NCBI GenBank assembly: GCA_012799205.1
Contig: JAAZLT010000024.1
Span: 1-39,220 of the forward strand
Origin: Clostridiales bacterium
GTDB lineage: Bacteria; Bacillota; Clostridia; Caldicoprobacterales; Xylanivirgaceae
Length of the DNA stretch: 39,220 bases
Reading direction: 5' to 3'
In this document: positions 17,372 through 25,753 of the stretch, piece after piece
Layout: each line of letters starts with the position of its first letter
How positions within the stretch are numbered: position 1 is the first letter of the stretch
Notes under the pieces: model-generated
Told to the model about the DNA's origin: nothing
Databases searched by the model: none
Seen by the model: only the letters and a program-made list of their open reading frames with translations
Translations under genes and position numbers: made by a program

Positions 17372-18491
17372 TTTTAGCAATTTCAGCGATAATACCCTTG
17401 ACCAGCTCTATTCTAGGCTCTACGGAATCTAACAATATATATTCATCCACACTATGTCCTTTCCCACCTATAGGCCCAAGCCCATCTATAGATGGAATCC
17501 CCAAGGCTGCTGTAAAGTTTGCATCAGATCCTCCACCAGAAGATGCCCATTTTATACTCATACCTAAGTTCTTTCCCACTCTTCCCACCATTTTGCACAA
17601 TTCTAATGTCTCTTTAGATGGAGTCATTGGTGGGCGACCTAGCCCTCCGGTCACTTCTACCTCTATTCCCTCAACTTTAGGGTTTTGTAATAAGTATTGT
17701 ATTTTATCTTCTATCCTACTTACTTCCTTCATATCAGTTACTCTATAATCTATACTAGCAAATGCACTATCTGGAACTACATTTGTGGCTATCCCCCCCA
17801 TAACAGTCCCAATATTAACAGTTGTCCCGACATCATAATCCGTCAAATCGTTTAAACGCTCTATCCAATATCCTAATTCTACAATAGCATTTATTCCTTC
17901 CTCATGAGCAGTACCGGCATGGGAGGCCCTTCCTTTGAATGTAATATCATATCCTCCCACACCTTTTCTCTCTGATACCAATGCACCGTTGACCCTACCC
18001 GCTTCCAATACAAGCACATATTTACTCTTTAGCGCAAGTTTCTCCAACCAAACCCTAGAATATTTGGACCCTATCTCCTCATCACTGTTTTGTGCTATGC
18101 ATATAGAGATATCAGTCACCTTTTTATTTAATTCCTTCATAGCATAATATGCAGAAAGCAGCCCCGATTTCATATCTATAACACCAGGGCCATAGCCATA
18201 GTTTCCCTCTCTTTTAAAAGGTCTCTTTCGTACCGTTCCCTCTGGAAATACGGTATCCATATGACCTATTAGTAATACATCATAATTATCCCTCTTACCG
18301 TTTGTAATCTCTAAGCAATCCCCTACTGAATCGTCAAAGCGATGTCTTTTGACATTCCAATTTATACTATTGTATTTTTCTTCAAACAAATCAGCAATCC
18401 TATTTACCCCTTCAATATTTGAAGTTCCGCTATCTATATTGACAAGCTCTTCTAATTCTTTTATGTAGTCTTCTATATCGAATTTATTCAT
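17364..18491 (-). CDS. M20 family metallopeptidase (CPG2/ArgE-like)
   Basis: The track start at 18539 lies inside the upstream gene. ATG 18491 has AGAGGGG 9 nt upstream and gives 375 residues starting MNKFDIEDYIKELEEL. Zinc-binding and catalytic motifs of M20 peptidases are present in order: GHMDTVFPEG, GVIDMKSG, NSDEEIGS, and a C-terminal GKGHSVDEYI with the last zinc histidine. The dimerisation domain contains FKGRASHAGTAHEEGINA. The nearest type is glutamate carboxypeptidase/aminoacyl hydrolase, which cleaves small amides or dipeptides in the cytosol; substrate unknown. It overlaps the preceding 80-residue protein gene by 8 nt and the following microgene by 8 nt, forming a coupled chain. 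Confidence 0.93.
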   Translation of the reverse strand: MNKFDIEDYIKELEELVNIDSGTSNIEGVNRIADLFEEKYNSINWNVKRHRFDDSVGDCLEITNGKRDNYDVLLIGHMDTVFPEGTVRKRPFKREGNYGYGPGVIDMKSGLLSAYYAMKELNKKVTDISICIAQNSDEEIGSKYSRVWLEKLALKSKYVLVLEAGRVNGALVSERKGVGGYDITFKGRASHAGTAHEEGINAIVELGYWIERLNDLTDYDVGTTVNIGTVMGGIATNVVPDSAFASIDYRVTDMKEVSRIEDKIQYLLQNPKVEGIEVEVTGGLGRPPMTPSKETLELCKMVGRVGKNLGMSIKWASSGGGSDANFTAALGIPSIDGLGPIGGKGHSVDEYILLDSVEPRIELVKGIIAEIAKNA

Positions 18492-18726
18492 CGCTATTGT
18501 CCCCTCTTTGTTGCCTCTTTTTTTTATAATCACCAACAAAATCTAATGTAATAGATATTAATAGCAGTATAATACCTGCGTACATTATATATCTATTGTC
18601 CTCTATAGGGCAAACTCCCGGTGGAAGCCCTCTTCTATCCATGAAACTCTTTACTAGTCCGAATATAGCTACTGCTACTCCAGCATAAAATGTGTATTTA
18701 CCAATCCTATCTATATACTCTTTCAC
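18484..18726 (-). CDS. Small two-TM membrane protein of unknown function
   Basis: An 80-residue protein with a GTG start and AGGGGGG 8 nt upstream. Two hydrophobic segments are clear: YTFYAGVAVAIFGLVKSF (about 11-28) and YIMYAGIILLLISITLDFVG (about 46-65). A short loop with RRGLPPGVCPIEDN joins them, and the tail is basic then acidic (KKKRQQRGDNSDE). I do not recognise the family. The stop overlaps the ATG of the M20 peptidase as ATGAATAA, so the two are translationally coupled. A membrane partner for the peptidase or transport of its substrate is possible but not shown. Confidence 0.75.
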   Translation of the reverse strand: MKEYIDRIGKYTFYAGVAVAIFGLVKSFMDRRGLPPGVCPIEDNRYIMYAGIILLLISITLDFVGDYKKKRQQRGDNSDE

Positions 18727-18758
18727 AAGGCTAGCCCCCCTCTTTAAGATATATTAAA

Positions 18759-18785
18759 GGGCATCCATAGATCTTATAGATGCCC
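18759..18785 (-). terminator. Terminator of the TM-helix-repeat channel gene
   Basis: GGGCATC/GATGCCC stem, 13-nt loop, followed on the minus strand by TTTAATAT. It lies 12 nt past the stop at 18798. The T-tract is weak, so read-through into the 80-residue protein gene is possible. Confidence 0.65.
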
Positions 18786-18797
18786 GGTTAATATAAT

Positions 18798-19991
18798 CTA
18801 CTCATCTTTGACTTCTATCTCTTCCTCAAGTCGTTTCAGTGTGTTAGCTGCAAAATCCCGTCCACCAATTCCAAATGCCACTGCAAAAGCCACCGCTAAT
18901 GCACCTACTACAATTATAAATGCGGCATTTACTATAGAGCTGGCAAGCCCTAATTGACTTAAGGCCATAAAGACTGCTATTACTATTATAGAAATCTTGG
19001 CAAATGGTGCACAGAGTTTTGCACCCTTACATTTTTTGTTTAATAAGCCTTCTACCCATGTGCCTAAGAGTATTGCAACTCCTAAAATAAGCGCTGCACT
19101 TATAAGGTAGGGTAGATATGCAATTATTCCCACACCTACTGTCTGTAAAATCTCAAATTCCAAGAAGTTAAATGCCTCTACAGCAAAGAGTGTTAATATA
19201 ATATACCTGATAGTTTCCCCAATTATTTTAGATAAGGACACTTTCTTAACATCTTCTTTTTCAGATGTAATAACCTTTTTCAGTATTTCATCTGTGCCTA
19301 CACTAGATAGGATGTTTTCCAGTAACCGACCAGCTATCTTCGCAATATAATTACCTATAATGATTATTGCAATGGCTATAAATATCTTAGGTAAGGCATT
19401 AAATATATTATTCAATACCTCTATAGCTGGTACCGAAATCGCAGAGATATTAAGTACTTGAAGCGCCGCAGTTAAAACTGCAATTATAATTACTACATAC
19501 ACTAAATAGGATATCATAGATGAGATTGATACACCATCTTCAGAAGAAAACCCTGCTTTTTCTTGAAGTTTATCTAGATTTAATTTTTTAAGCACTGGGG
19601 TTAAAAGTTGTCTAATGATCTTCGCAATAAACAATCCCACTGCTAATATAACTGTAGCTGCTACTAAATTAGGCAAAAATGCTATGAATCTAGAAATTAA
19701 CTCCTCAATAGGTGCAGATATACTCTGTAGACCTAATTTTGTCAATACACCCGGGATAAATAATAAGAACACGATTATATAGACTAGTTTCCCCACAAAT
19801 TCTGACGAACTTCCCGTATCCTCATCATATACTCCTAATTTGTCCGTATATGTGTCTAGATTCAATCTGTCAATGAGCTTTATCACCAACCTCTTCGCAA
19901 ACTCCGCCACTACAAAAGCAATACCTAAAATTATAATTGCATATACAACAGATGGCACTGCCAAAATAAGTTGATCTAATAATTGACCCAT
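18798..19991 (-). CDS. TM-helix-repeat membrane protein, mechanosensitive-channel-like
   Basis: A 397-residue membrane protein built of repeated conserved TM helix units, as in the PF05552-type family. Repeats are seen at about 13-40, 106-130 (LPNLVAATVILAVGLFIAKI), 200-224 (LPKIFIAIAIIIIGNYIAKI) and 293-317 (LPYLISAALILGVAILLGTW). The last segment, about 355-385 (GALAVAFAVAFGIGGRDFAA), resembles the pore helix of MscS, but no MscS beta domain follows. It is therefore closer to CmpX-type proteins than to canonical MscS. The ATG at 19991 has AAGGAAGG upstream. It follows the MATE pair by 66 nt and ends at a hairpin. An osmotic or envelope-stress role is inferred from the family. Confidence 0.82.
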   Translation of the reverse strand: MGQLLDQLILAVPSVVYAIIILGIAFVVAEFAKRLVIKLIDRLNLDTYTDKLGVYDEDTGSSSEFVGKLVYIIVFLLFIPGVLTKLGLQSISAPIEELISRFIAFLPNLVAATVILAVGLFIAKIIRQLLTPVLKKLNLDKLQEKAGFSSEDGVSISSMISYLVYVVIIIAVLTAALQVLNISAISVPAIEVLNNIFNALPKIFIAIAIIIIGNYIAKIAGRLLENILSSVGTDEILKKVITSEKEDVKKVSLSKIIGETIRYIILTLFAVEAFNFLEFEILQTVGVGIIAYLPYLISAALILGVAILLGTWVEGLLNKKCKGAKLCAPFAKISIIVIAVFMALSQLGLASSIVNAAFIIVVGALAVAFAVAFGIGGRDFAANTLKRLEEEIEVKDE

Positions 19992-20040
19992 TATAACACC
20001 TTCCTTTTTCTGTTTATACTTATATGTACCACCCTAGAAT

Positions 20041-20066
20041 AAGGTGAAACACATTCCTTACACCTT
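20041..20066 (-). terminator. Possible weak terminator after the second MATE gene
   Basis: AAGGTG/CACCTT stem with a 14-nt loop; the first arm overlaps the MATE stop and ATTCT follows on the minus strand. Short stem, so support is weak. Confidence 0.3.
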
Positions 20067-21533
20067 TATGCTCTTCCATTTTCCCGATCTATACCTTAAT
20101 ACTATGAAAACAGACCGTACTATCTGATCCACAACTATGGCTATCCACGCACCCTCTATACCCCAGTTTAAAAAGCGAATAGTGAGTATGGCAAGGCCCG
20201 GTCTAATAAGAAGTACTGTAAAGAACATGATTACAGCTGTAGCTCTAGTATCACCAGCACCCCTTAAAGCACCAGTCAAAATAAACTGGGATGATTGAAA
20301 GGGCTGAATGAGTGCAACGAGTTTAAGTATCTTGGCCCCCTGCTCAATGACATTTAAATCATCTGTATATAATCCTACTATTTTCTTCCCATAAAAGAAA
20401 AATACTGTGCCAAGTGAAACCGATATAATCATGCCTATTCGTCTTGTACGCCTACCATATGCTTGCGCCATATCTGGCCGTCTTTTACCAAGACTCTGTC
20501 CGGTTAGTGATGTAGCTGAGACGGCAAATGCTTGACCTGTCATGAAAGATAGAGATCTTATGTTCATACATATCTGATGTGTAGCAAAAGCAAGTGTTCC
20601 AAGAGATGCAACTGTTTTAGAAAATATTATCATACCAGCCCTCATTATAAGTTGCTCAAACATTGAGGGAATACCTATATTAAATATACTCTTTAGATAG
20701 TTCCACCTAAGCTTAAAACCATCTTTGATTCGTAGTTGTAAGTACTGATCCCCCTTTAGTATTACAATTAGGCCTAGTATAAATGCCACAAGCTGGCCTA
20801 ATACTGTTGCCAAGGACGCACCTACGATGCCCAACTTTGGGAATCCAAAATGTCCATGGATTAGTAGATAATTAAATATCACATTGACTAAATTAGCAAC
20901 CAAATTATATCTCATGGCAGTTTTAGAGTTGCCTACCCCCCTAAGAGTCGCAGTAATAGTTGTAGTAAGCGCCATTGGTACAAATCCTGCCATTTGAATT
21001 TTCAAATAGACGGTGCCTCCCTCTAATGTCTGTAGATCTGCAGCGCCCATAAACCTTACCATGGCCCTTGAATATATGTATCCAGCTATAGAGCCTAGAA
21101 TAGATAAAATAAATGTAAGTAATATTGCCTGATTTAGTATTATATTTGCCTTTTCGGGGCTATCCTCCCCCTTATATCTTGCGACCAAGGCTGTAGCCCC
21201 TACGTTCATAGCCATAAACATAGTCATCATCAAAAACTTAGGTTGGGTGGTAAGGCCAACGGCTGTTATAGCCCATGGCCCTAAGCCCCCTACCATCATC
21301 ATATCTACCATTGACGTAAGTTGAGTCAATGTAAATTCCACGAAAGAAGGCCAGGCTATACCAATTATATCACTATAGAGCATAGTAGATGTCACCCCAG
21401 ATGGAAGTTTGTTATCAACTCTTTTTTCTTTCCCATAACTTTCTGGGTCATCACTTCCTGACTCTACCATATCTAAAGCCATCTTTCTTTCGCTGTCTCC
21501 ACCGCTAAAAAGATTCTTTATCTTTGTTTTCAA
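20058..21533 (-). CDS. MATE family efflux transporter (tandem copy 2)
   Basis: A 491-residue, 12-TM MATE transporter. The first 50 residues form a polar cytosolic tail (MALDMVESGSDDPESYGKEK) that is also present in the upstream copy. The core includes IAWPSFVEFTLTQLTSMVD and GLGPWAITAVGLTTQPKF. It begins 8 nt after the stop of copy 1; the chosen start is TTG 21533 with AAAGGTG upstream, and ATG at residue 18 (MALDMVE) is an alternative. It is very similar to copy 1 along the whole length and of identical length, so a tandem duplication followed by divergence is likely. Substrate unknown. Confidence 0.93.
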   Translation of the reverse strand: MKTKIKNLFSGGDSERKMALDMVESGSDDPESYGKEKRVDNKLPSGVTSTMLYSDIIGIAWPSFVEFTLTQLTSMVDMMMVGGLGPWAITAVGLTTQPKFLMMTMFMAMNVGATALVARYKGEDSPEKANIILNQAILLTFILSILGSIAGYIYSRAMVRFMGAADLQTLEGGTVYLKIQMAGFVPMALTTTITATLRGVGNSKTAMRYNLVANLVNVIFNYLLIHGHFGFPKLGIVGASLATVLGQLVAFILGLIVILKGDQYLQLRIKDGFKLRWNYLKSIFNIGIPSMFEQLIMRAGMIIFSKTVASLGTLAFATHQICMNIRSLSFMTGQAFAVSATSLTGQSLGKRRPDMAQAYGRRTRRIGMIISVSLGTVFFFYGKKIVGLYTDDLNVIEQGAKILKLVALIQPFQSSQFILTGALRGAGDTRATAVIMFFTVLLIRPGLAILTIRFLNWGIEGAWIAIVVDQIVRSVFIVLRYRSGKWKSIKV

Positions 21534-21541
21534 TTATTTCA

Positions 21542-23017
21542 TCACACCTTTATGCTCTTCCACTTGCCAGAGCTATACCTTATTATTATAAGCGTAGAGC
21601 GTACCATCTGATCTATTACCATAGCAACCCATGCACCCATTACTCCCCAGTGTAGATGGTTTATCATAAGTATTGCAAGTGCGGGTCTTAGAAGTAGTAC
21701 AGTCAAAAATGTAACAATAGCTGTAGCCCTAGTGTCACCAGCCCCCCTTAGGGCACCAGCTAGTATAAACTGTGATGATTGGAATGGCTGAATAAATGCC
21801 ACTAGTTTCAAAATCTTGGCCCCTTGCTCTATGACCTGTAAATCATCAGAGTATAATGATACTATACCCTCTCCGAAAAAGAAAAATATTAGACCTAAAA
21901 ATATGGATACAACCATCCCCACCCGTCTAGTACGGCTGCCATAAGCCTGGGCCATATCGGGCCTTTTCTTACCAAGACTCTGCCCTGTAAGCGATGTGGC
22001 CGAAACTGCAAATGCCTGCCCACTCATAAAGGACATGGCCTGAATATTCATAGCCACATTGTGTATGGCAAAGGATAGTGTGCCAAGTGATGCAACTGTC
22101 TTAGCATAGGTAATCATACCTGCCCTCATAACTAGCTGCTCTATCATAGATGGGATCCCTATGTTGAATATGCTCTTAAGATGATCCCAATGCGGCTTAA
22201 ATCCCTTTTTAATTTGAAGGTGTAGATATTGATCTCCCCTTAATATAACTATTAGCCCTAATATAAATGCTACAAACTGGCCTATTGCAGTGGCCAAGGA
22301 TGCGCCAACTATACCCATCTCCGGGAATCCAAAATGTCCATGTATCAATAAATAGTTGAGAATAACGTTTACGAGATTTGCAACAAGGTTGTATCTCATA
22401 GCTGTCTTAGAATTTCCCACTCCCCTAAGTGTTGCTGTGATGGTACTTGTAAGTGCCATAGGCACAAATCCTGCCATTTGAATCTTTAAATAGACTGTAC
22501 CACCCCAAAGCGCGTCAGCATCAGCTGCGCCCATAAAACGTATCATAGGTTCTGAATATATATATCCAACTACAGAACTTATTACAGACAACACAAATGT
22601 AAGTAGCATTGCCTGATTTAATATTGTATTCGCCCTTTCACGATCATTGGCTCCCTTATATCTGGCAACTAGAGCTGTAGCTCCTACGTTCATAGCCATA
22701 AACATGGTCATCATCAAAAACTTTGGCTGAGTTGTAAGCCCAACTGCTGTAATGGCCCATGGGCCTAATCCCCCTACCATCATCATATCCACCATAGATG
22801 CCAACTGGGTAAGTGTAAGTTCGACAAAAGAAGGCCACGCTATACCAACTATATCATTATAAAGCATTCGGGATTCTACTTCGGGTGGGAGATGTTTATT
22901 TACCCTATCCCCTCTCCCATGATCCTGTGCATTATCAGTACCTGGCTCTACTAGATCCAGTGCCATAATACCTTTATTATCAAAACTACTAATGAATTTC
23001 CTAAATTTTTTTCTCAC
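21542..23017 (-). CDS. MATE family efflux transporter (tandem copy 1)
   Basis: A 491-residue MATE protein, the first of two adjacent paralogues. It shares the polar N-terminal tail (MALDLVEPGTDNAQDHGRGD) and near-identical core blocks such as GLGPWAITAVGLTTQPKFLM and LRGVGNSKTAMRYNLVANLV with copy 2. Most differences are in the tail, in the loop before about residue 180 and in the helix after about 390. The start is GTG 23017; AGGGGA lies somewhat far upstream, so ATG at residue 18 (MALDLVE) is a real alternative. It is probably transcribed from the extended -10 at 23119 with copy 2 and perhaps the channel-like gene. Confidence 0.93.
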   Translation of the reverse strand: MRKKFRKFISSFDNKGIMALDLVEPGTDNAQDHGRGDRVNKHLPPEVESRMLYNDIVGIAWPSFVELTLTQLASMVDMMMVGGLGPWAITAVGLTTQPKFLMMTMFMAMNVGATALVARYKGANDRERANTILNQAMLLTFVLSVISSVVGYIYSEPMIRFMGAADADALWGGTVYLKIQMAGFVPMALTSTITATLRGVGNSKTAMRYNLVANLVNVILNYLLIHGHFGFPEMGIVGASLATAIGQFVAFILGLIVILRGDQYLHLQIKKGFKPHWDHLKSIFNIGIPSMIEQLVMRAGMITYAKTVASLGTLSFAIHNVAMNIQAMSFMSGQAFAVSATSLTGQSLGKKRPDMAQAYGSRTRRVGMVVSIFLGLIFFFFGEGIVSLYSDDLQVIEQGAKILKLVAFIQPFQSSQFILAGALRGAGDTRATAIVTFLTVLLLRPALAILMINHLHWGVMGAWVAMVIDQMVRSTLIIIRYSSGKWKSIKV

Positions 23018-23118
23018 CTTTAATAATTCACATCCCCTATTAACAGATTGTTATATAGCTATAAGATATGTGAATCCCATCACCCCTTTGATATTTCTTA
23101 TTTTGGAAGTCGATTTTA

Positions 23119-23127
23119 ATTATACCA
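23119..23127 (-). promoter_or_regulatory. Extended -10 promoter of the MATE pair
   Basis: TGGTATAAT on the minus strand, an extended -10 (TGnTATAAT), about 100 nt upstream of the MATE copy 1 start. No good -35 is visible, which extended -10 promoters tolerate. Confidence 0.55.
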
Positions 23128-23163
23128 TATAAATATATATAGTGTTTGACACTTAAAAGAATA

Positions 23164-23207
23164 AAACTATCATCTAACTGGGCATATAGCTCAATTTTTG
23201 ATAGTTT
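23164..23207 (-). terminator. Possible terminator of uppP
   Basis: GAAACTATCA...TGATAGTTTTATTC on the minus strand: a 9-bp stem with a 26-nt loop and a T-rich tail, just after the uppP stop at 23222. The large loop lowers confidence. Confidence 0.45.
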
Positions 23208-23221
23208 CATATCCAAATATA

Positions 23222-24046
23222 TTATTGTGAGATGAGCATCTCTAGAATAAGCACAAGCCCCAGTACTATTCGATACCATCCGAATGCCTTAAAATCACTT
23301 TTCTTAATATAGTTTATAAACACTCTAATGGTCATAATTGAAACTATAAATGCAACTATCATTCCTATTAATAAGGTTGCCATCTCTGCACCAGTAAATG
23401 CGAAGCCAAATTTTAGCATCTTTAGAAGGCTTGCACCAAACATTACGGGAATGGCAAGTAAAAATGTAAATTCTACAGATACAATCCTGGATGCTCCAAG
23501 AAGCATTGCGCCGATTATTGTAGCACCCGATCGTGAGGTTCCTGGTATTAATGCTAATACCTGAAATATTCCTATTAAAAATGCTATTTTATATGTCATA
23601 TAAGGCAATTCAGTTATATCAGCCCTTCTATTTTGATTTGCGTTTTCAACTATTATGAATAATGCCCCATATACTATAAGGGCTATTGCTATAGTCTGAT
23701 GGTTGTTAAATAGTTCATCTATCTTATCATCAAACAATATGCCTATAACAGCTGCTGGAATACATGCCACCAGAATCTTATACCAAAGAGACATGATATC
23801 CTTCCTTATCCGTAGACCGTTTTTAGAAGATATAGGGAATATCTTCCGCCAATATAATACTACTACTGCCATGATAGCCCCTAATTGAATCACTACAAAA
23901 AACATATCTTTAAATGCCTCAGACATACTAAGGCCTAGATGTTTATCTACTAAAATCATATGTGCTGTGCTGCTTATAGGTAGCCACTCTGTGATTCCCT
24001 CTACAATTCCTATAATTATTACCTTTATAATTTCTATAAATTCCAT
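23222..24046 (-). CDS. uppP: Undecaprenyl-diphosphatase
   Basis: An integral membrane phosphatase that recycles undecaprenyl diphosphate for peptidoglycan and other wall polymers, also linked to bacitracin resistance. The active-site motifs are present: GIVEGITEWLPISSTAHM (E-x3-E region) near the N-terminus and LIPGTSRSGATIIGAMLLG (PGxSRSG) in the middle. The track starts at TTG 24064, but ATG 24046 has GGGAG 6 nt upstream and starts directly before the first membrane helix, giving 274 residues, the family norm. A promoter with TATAAT lies upstream. It is divergent from the FAD/Rieske gene. Confidence 0.95.
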   Translation of the reverse strand: MEFIEIIKVIIIGIVEGITEWLPISSTAHMILVDKHLGLSMSEAFKDMFFVVIQLGAIMAVVVLYWRKIFPISSKNGLRIRKDIMSLWYKILVACIPAAVIGILFDDKIDELFNNHQTIAIALIVYGALFIIVENANQNRRADITELPYMTYKIAFLIGIFQVLALIPGTSRSGATIIGAMLLGASRIVSVEFTFLLAIPVMFGASLLKMLKFGFAFTGAEMATLLIGMIVAFIVSIMTIRVFINYIKKSDFKAFGWYRIVLGLVLILEMLISQ

Positions 24047-24088
24047 AATATTCTCCCATTCCAAATTGATTAAATCTATATACTAAAC

Positions 24089-24116
24089 ATTATAGCACGT
24101 TCGGGTATTTTTACAA
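24089..24116 (-). promoter_or_regulatory. Putative sigma-A promoter of uppP
   Basis: TTGTAA, 16-nt spacer, TGCTATAAT (extended -10) on the minus strand, 43 nt upstream of the uppP ATG. Confidence 0.65.
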
Positions 24117-24185
24117 TTTTATTTTTACATATCTTTTCTCCGGTTGCAAATAATAATTTTATACAAATTAAATCGGAGGCGAGCT

Positions 24186-25751
24186 ATGAATATAAAAGCA
24201 TTAAATAAATTTAAAAACATGCCAGAGTCATATTGGATTGCATCTACTGAAACTACTGATTTTCCTATTTTCGAAAATGATGCTGATATAGATACAGTCA
24301 TAATAGGTGGCGGCATAGTTGGTATTACATGTGCATATCTGCTTAATCTTGAAGGCATAGATACTATGATCTTGGAGGGCAATCGTATAGCACTGGGAAC
24401 TTCAGGTCATACTACGGCAAAGATTACCTCGCAACATGATATAATATATAGTAAGCTGAAAAGTAAGATGGGGTTTGAGATTGCAAAACAATACGCAGAT
24501 GCTAATGAAACGGCAATACGAGAAATTGAAAAGATTATAAGCGATAATAGTATTGATTGTGACCTGTTACTTCAATCCGCATTTATATATACACAACAAA
24601 AGAAAAGTATGCAAAAGATCGAGGATGAAGTTAAAGCCGCAAAGCAGCTCGGCATTAAAGCTTCCTATGTAGATAGAGTACCCTTTAACTTTTCTATAGA
24701 GGCAGGCATACGTTTTGACGATCAAGCACAGTTTCACCCTAGAAAATTTCTATTGGCACTTGCAGATATAATCACTAAAAGAGGAGTACAGATATTTGAA
24801 AACAGTAGAGTAGTAGATATTGAAGATGGTAATAATTATATTATTACTACTGAGCACGGCAAAAGGATAAATGCTAAGAGAGTAATAATTGCCTCCCATT
24901 ATCCCTTCTATAATAAACATGGGGCATACTTTTCAAAAATCTATTCTGAGAGGTCTTATATAATTGCAATAAAGGCAAAGGAGAATTATCCGGGCGGTAT
25001 GTATATAAATGCGGATCAGCCAGCCCGCTCTATAAGAAATCAACCTATTGAAGATGGTGAACTAATCTTTATAGGCGGACAACATCATAAGACCGGCCAA
25101 GGTATAGATACTAAAAAACACTACGATGCTTTACTAGAGTTTGCGAATACTATATATACTGTAGAAGATATACCCTTTAGATGGTCTACTCAAGATTGTA
25201 TGACATTAGATGATCTGCCCTATGTAGGCCAATTTACGCCAAATACCCCTTATTTGTATGTGGCAACAGGGTTCAAAAAATGGGGTATGACAAATAGCAT
25301 GGCATCTGCCATGATTTTAAGAGATCTTATAGTTCATGGGAATAGCCCCTGGCAGGATGCATATAACCCATCCCGCCGAACTATCCTACCTTCCGCTAAG
25401 ACATTTATAGTAGAAAACTTAAATGTGGCAGAGCAGTTAATAGATGGTAAACTCTCTTCGCTCCCCGACAATGTATCTGTTGATCCCGGTGAGGGAAAGA
25501 TACTAAAGATAGATGGAGAGCGTGTAGGTGCATATAAAGATGACAATGGTCAGCTTCATTTTGTTGACACCACCTGCACACATATGGGTTGTGAGCTTAA
25601 TTGGAACAGTGCCGAGACAACTTGGGACTGTCCCTGCCATGGTTCTAGATTTTCATATAAAGGGGAGGTTATATCTGGTCCCGCAGTCGAGCCTCTTAAG
25701 TTTGGCGACGATGTAAATACCCTTATGAAGCTTTTAAAAGAGGATTATTAA
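24186..25751 (+). CDS. FAD-dependent oxidoreductase with C-terminal Rieske [2Fe-2S] domain
   Basis: ATG 24186 is chosen over the track start 24144 because of the strong CGGAGGCGAGCT site upstream; this gives 521 residues. The N-terminal part is a DAO-type FAD domain with DTVIIGGGIVGITCAYLL (about 37-54) and GTSGHTTAKITSQHD. The C-terminal domain holds the Rieske ligands: C464 and H466 in CTHMGC, and C482 and H485 in CPCHGSRF. This two-domain architecture is widespread in Firmicutes, but its physiological substrate is not established. The Rieske cluster presumably passes electrons to or from the flavin. It stands alone, converging on the CE15-like gene with 2 nt between stops. Confidence 0.93.
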   Translation: MNIKALNKFKNMPESYWIASTETTDFPIFENDADIDTVIIGGGIVGITCAYLLNLEGIDTMILEGNRIALGTSGHTTAKITSQHDIIYSKLKSKMGFEIAKQYADANETAIREIEKIISDNSIDCDLLLQSAFIYTQQKKSMQKIEDEVKAAKQLGIKASYVDRVPFNFSIEAGIRFDDQAQFHPRKFLLALADIITKRGVQIFENSRVVDIEDGNNYIITTEHGKRINAKRVIIASHYPFYNKHGAYFSKIYSERSYIIAIKAKENYPGGMYINADQPARSIRNQPIEDGELIFIGGQHHKTGQGIDTKKHYDALLEFANTIYTVEDIPFRWSTQDCMTLDDLPYVGQFTPNTPYLYVATGFKKWGMTNSMASAMILRDLIVHGNSPWQDAYNPSRRTILPSAKTFIVENLNVAEQLIDGKLSSLPDNVSVDPGEGKILKIDGERVGAYKDDNGQLHFVDTTCTHMGCELNWNSAETTWDCPCHGSRFSYKGEVISGPAVEPLKFGDDVNTLMKLLKEDY

Positions 25752-25753
25752 TA

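Noticed and set aside
23040-23279. 79-residue minus-strand ORF
   Set aside because: It overlaps the end of uppP out of frame and spans the terminator-like hairpin and the MATE promoter.
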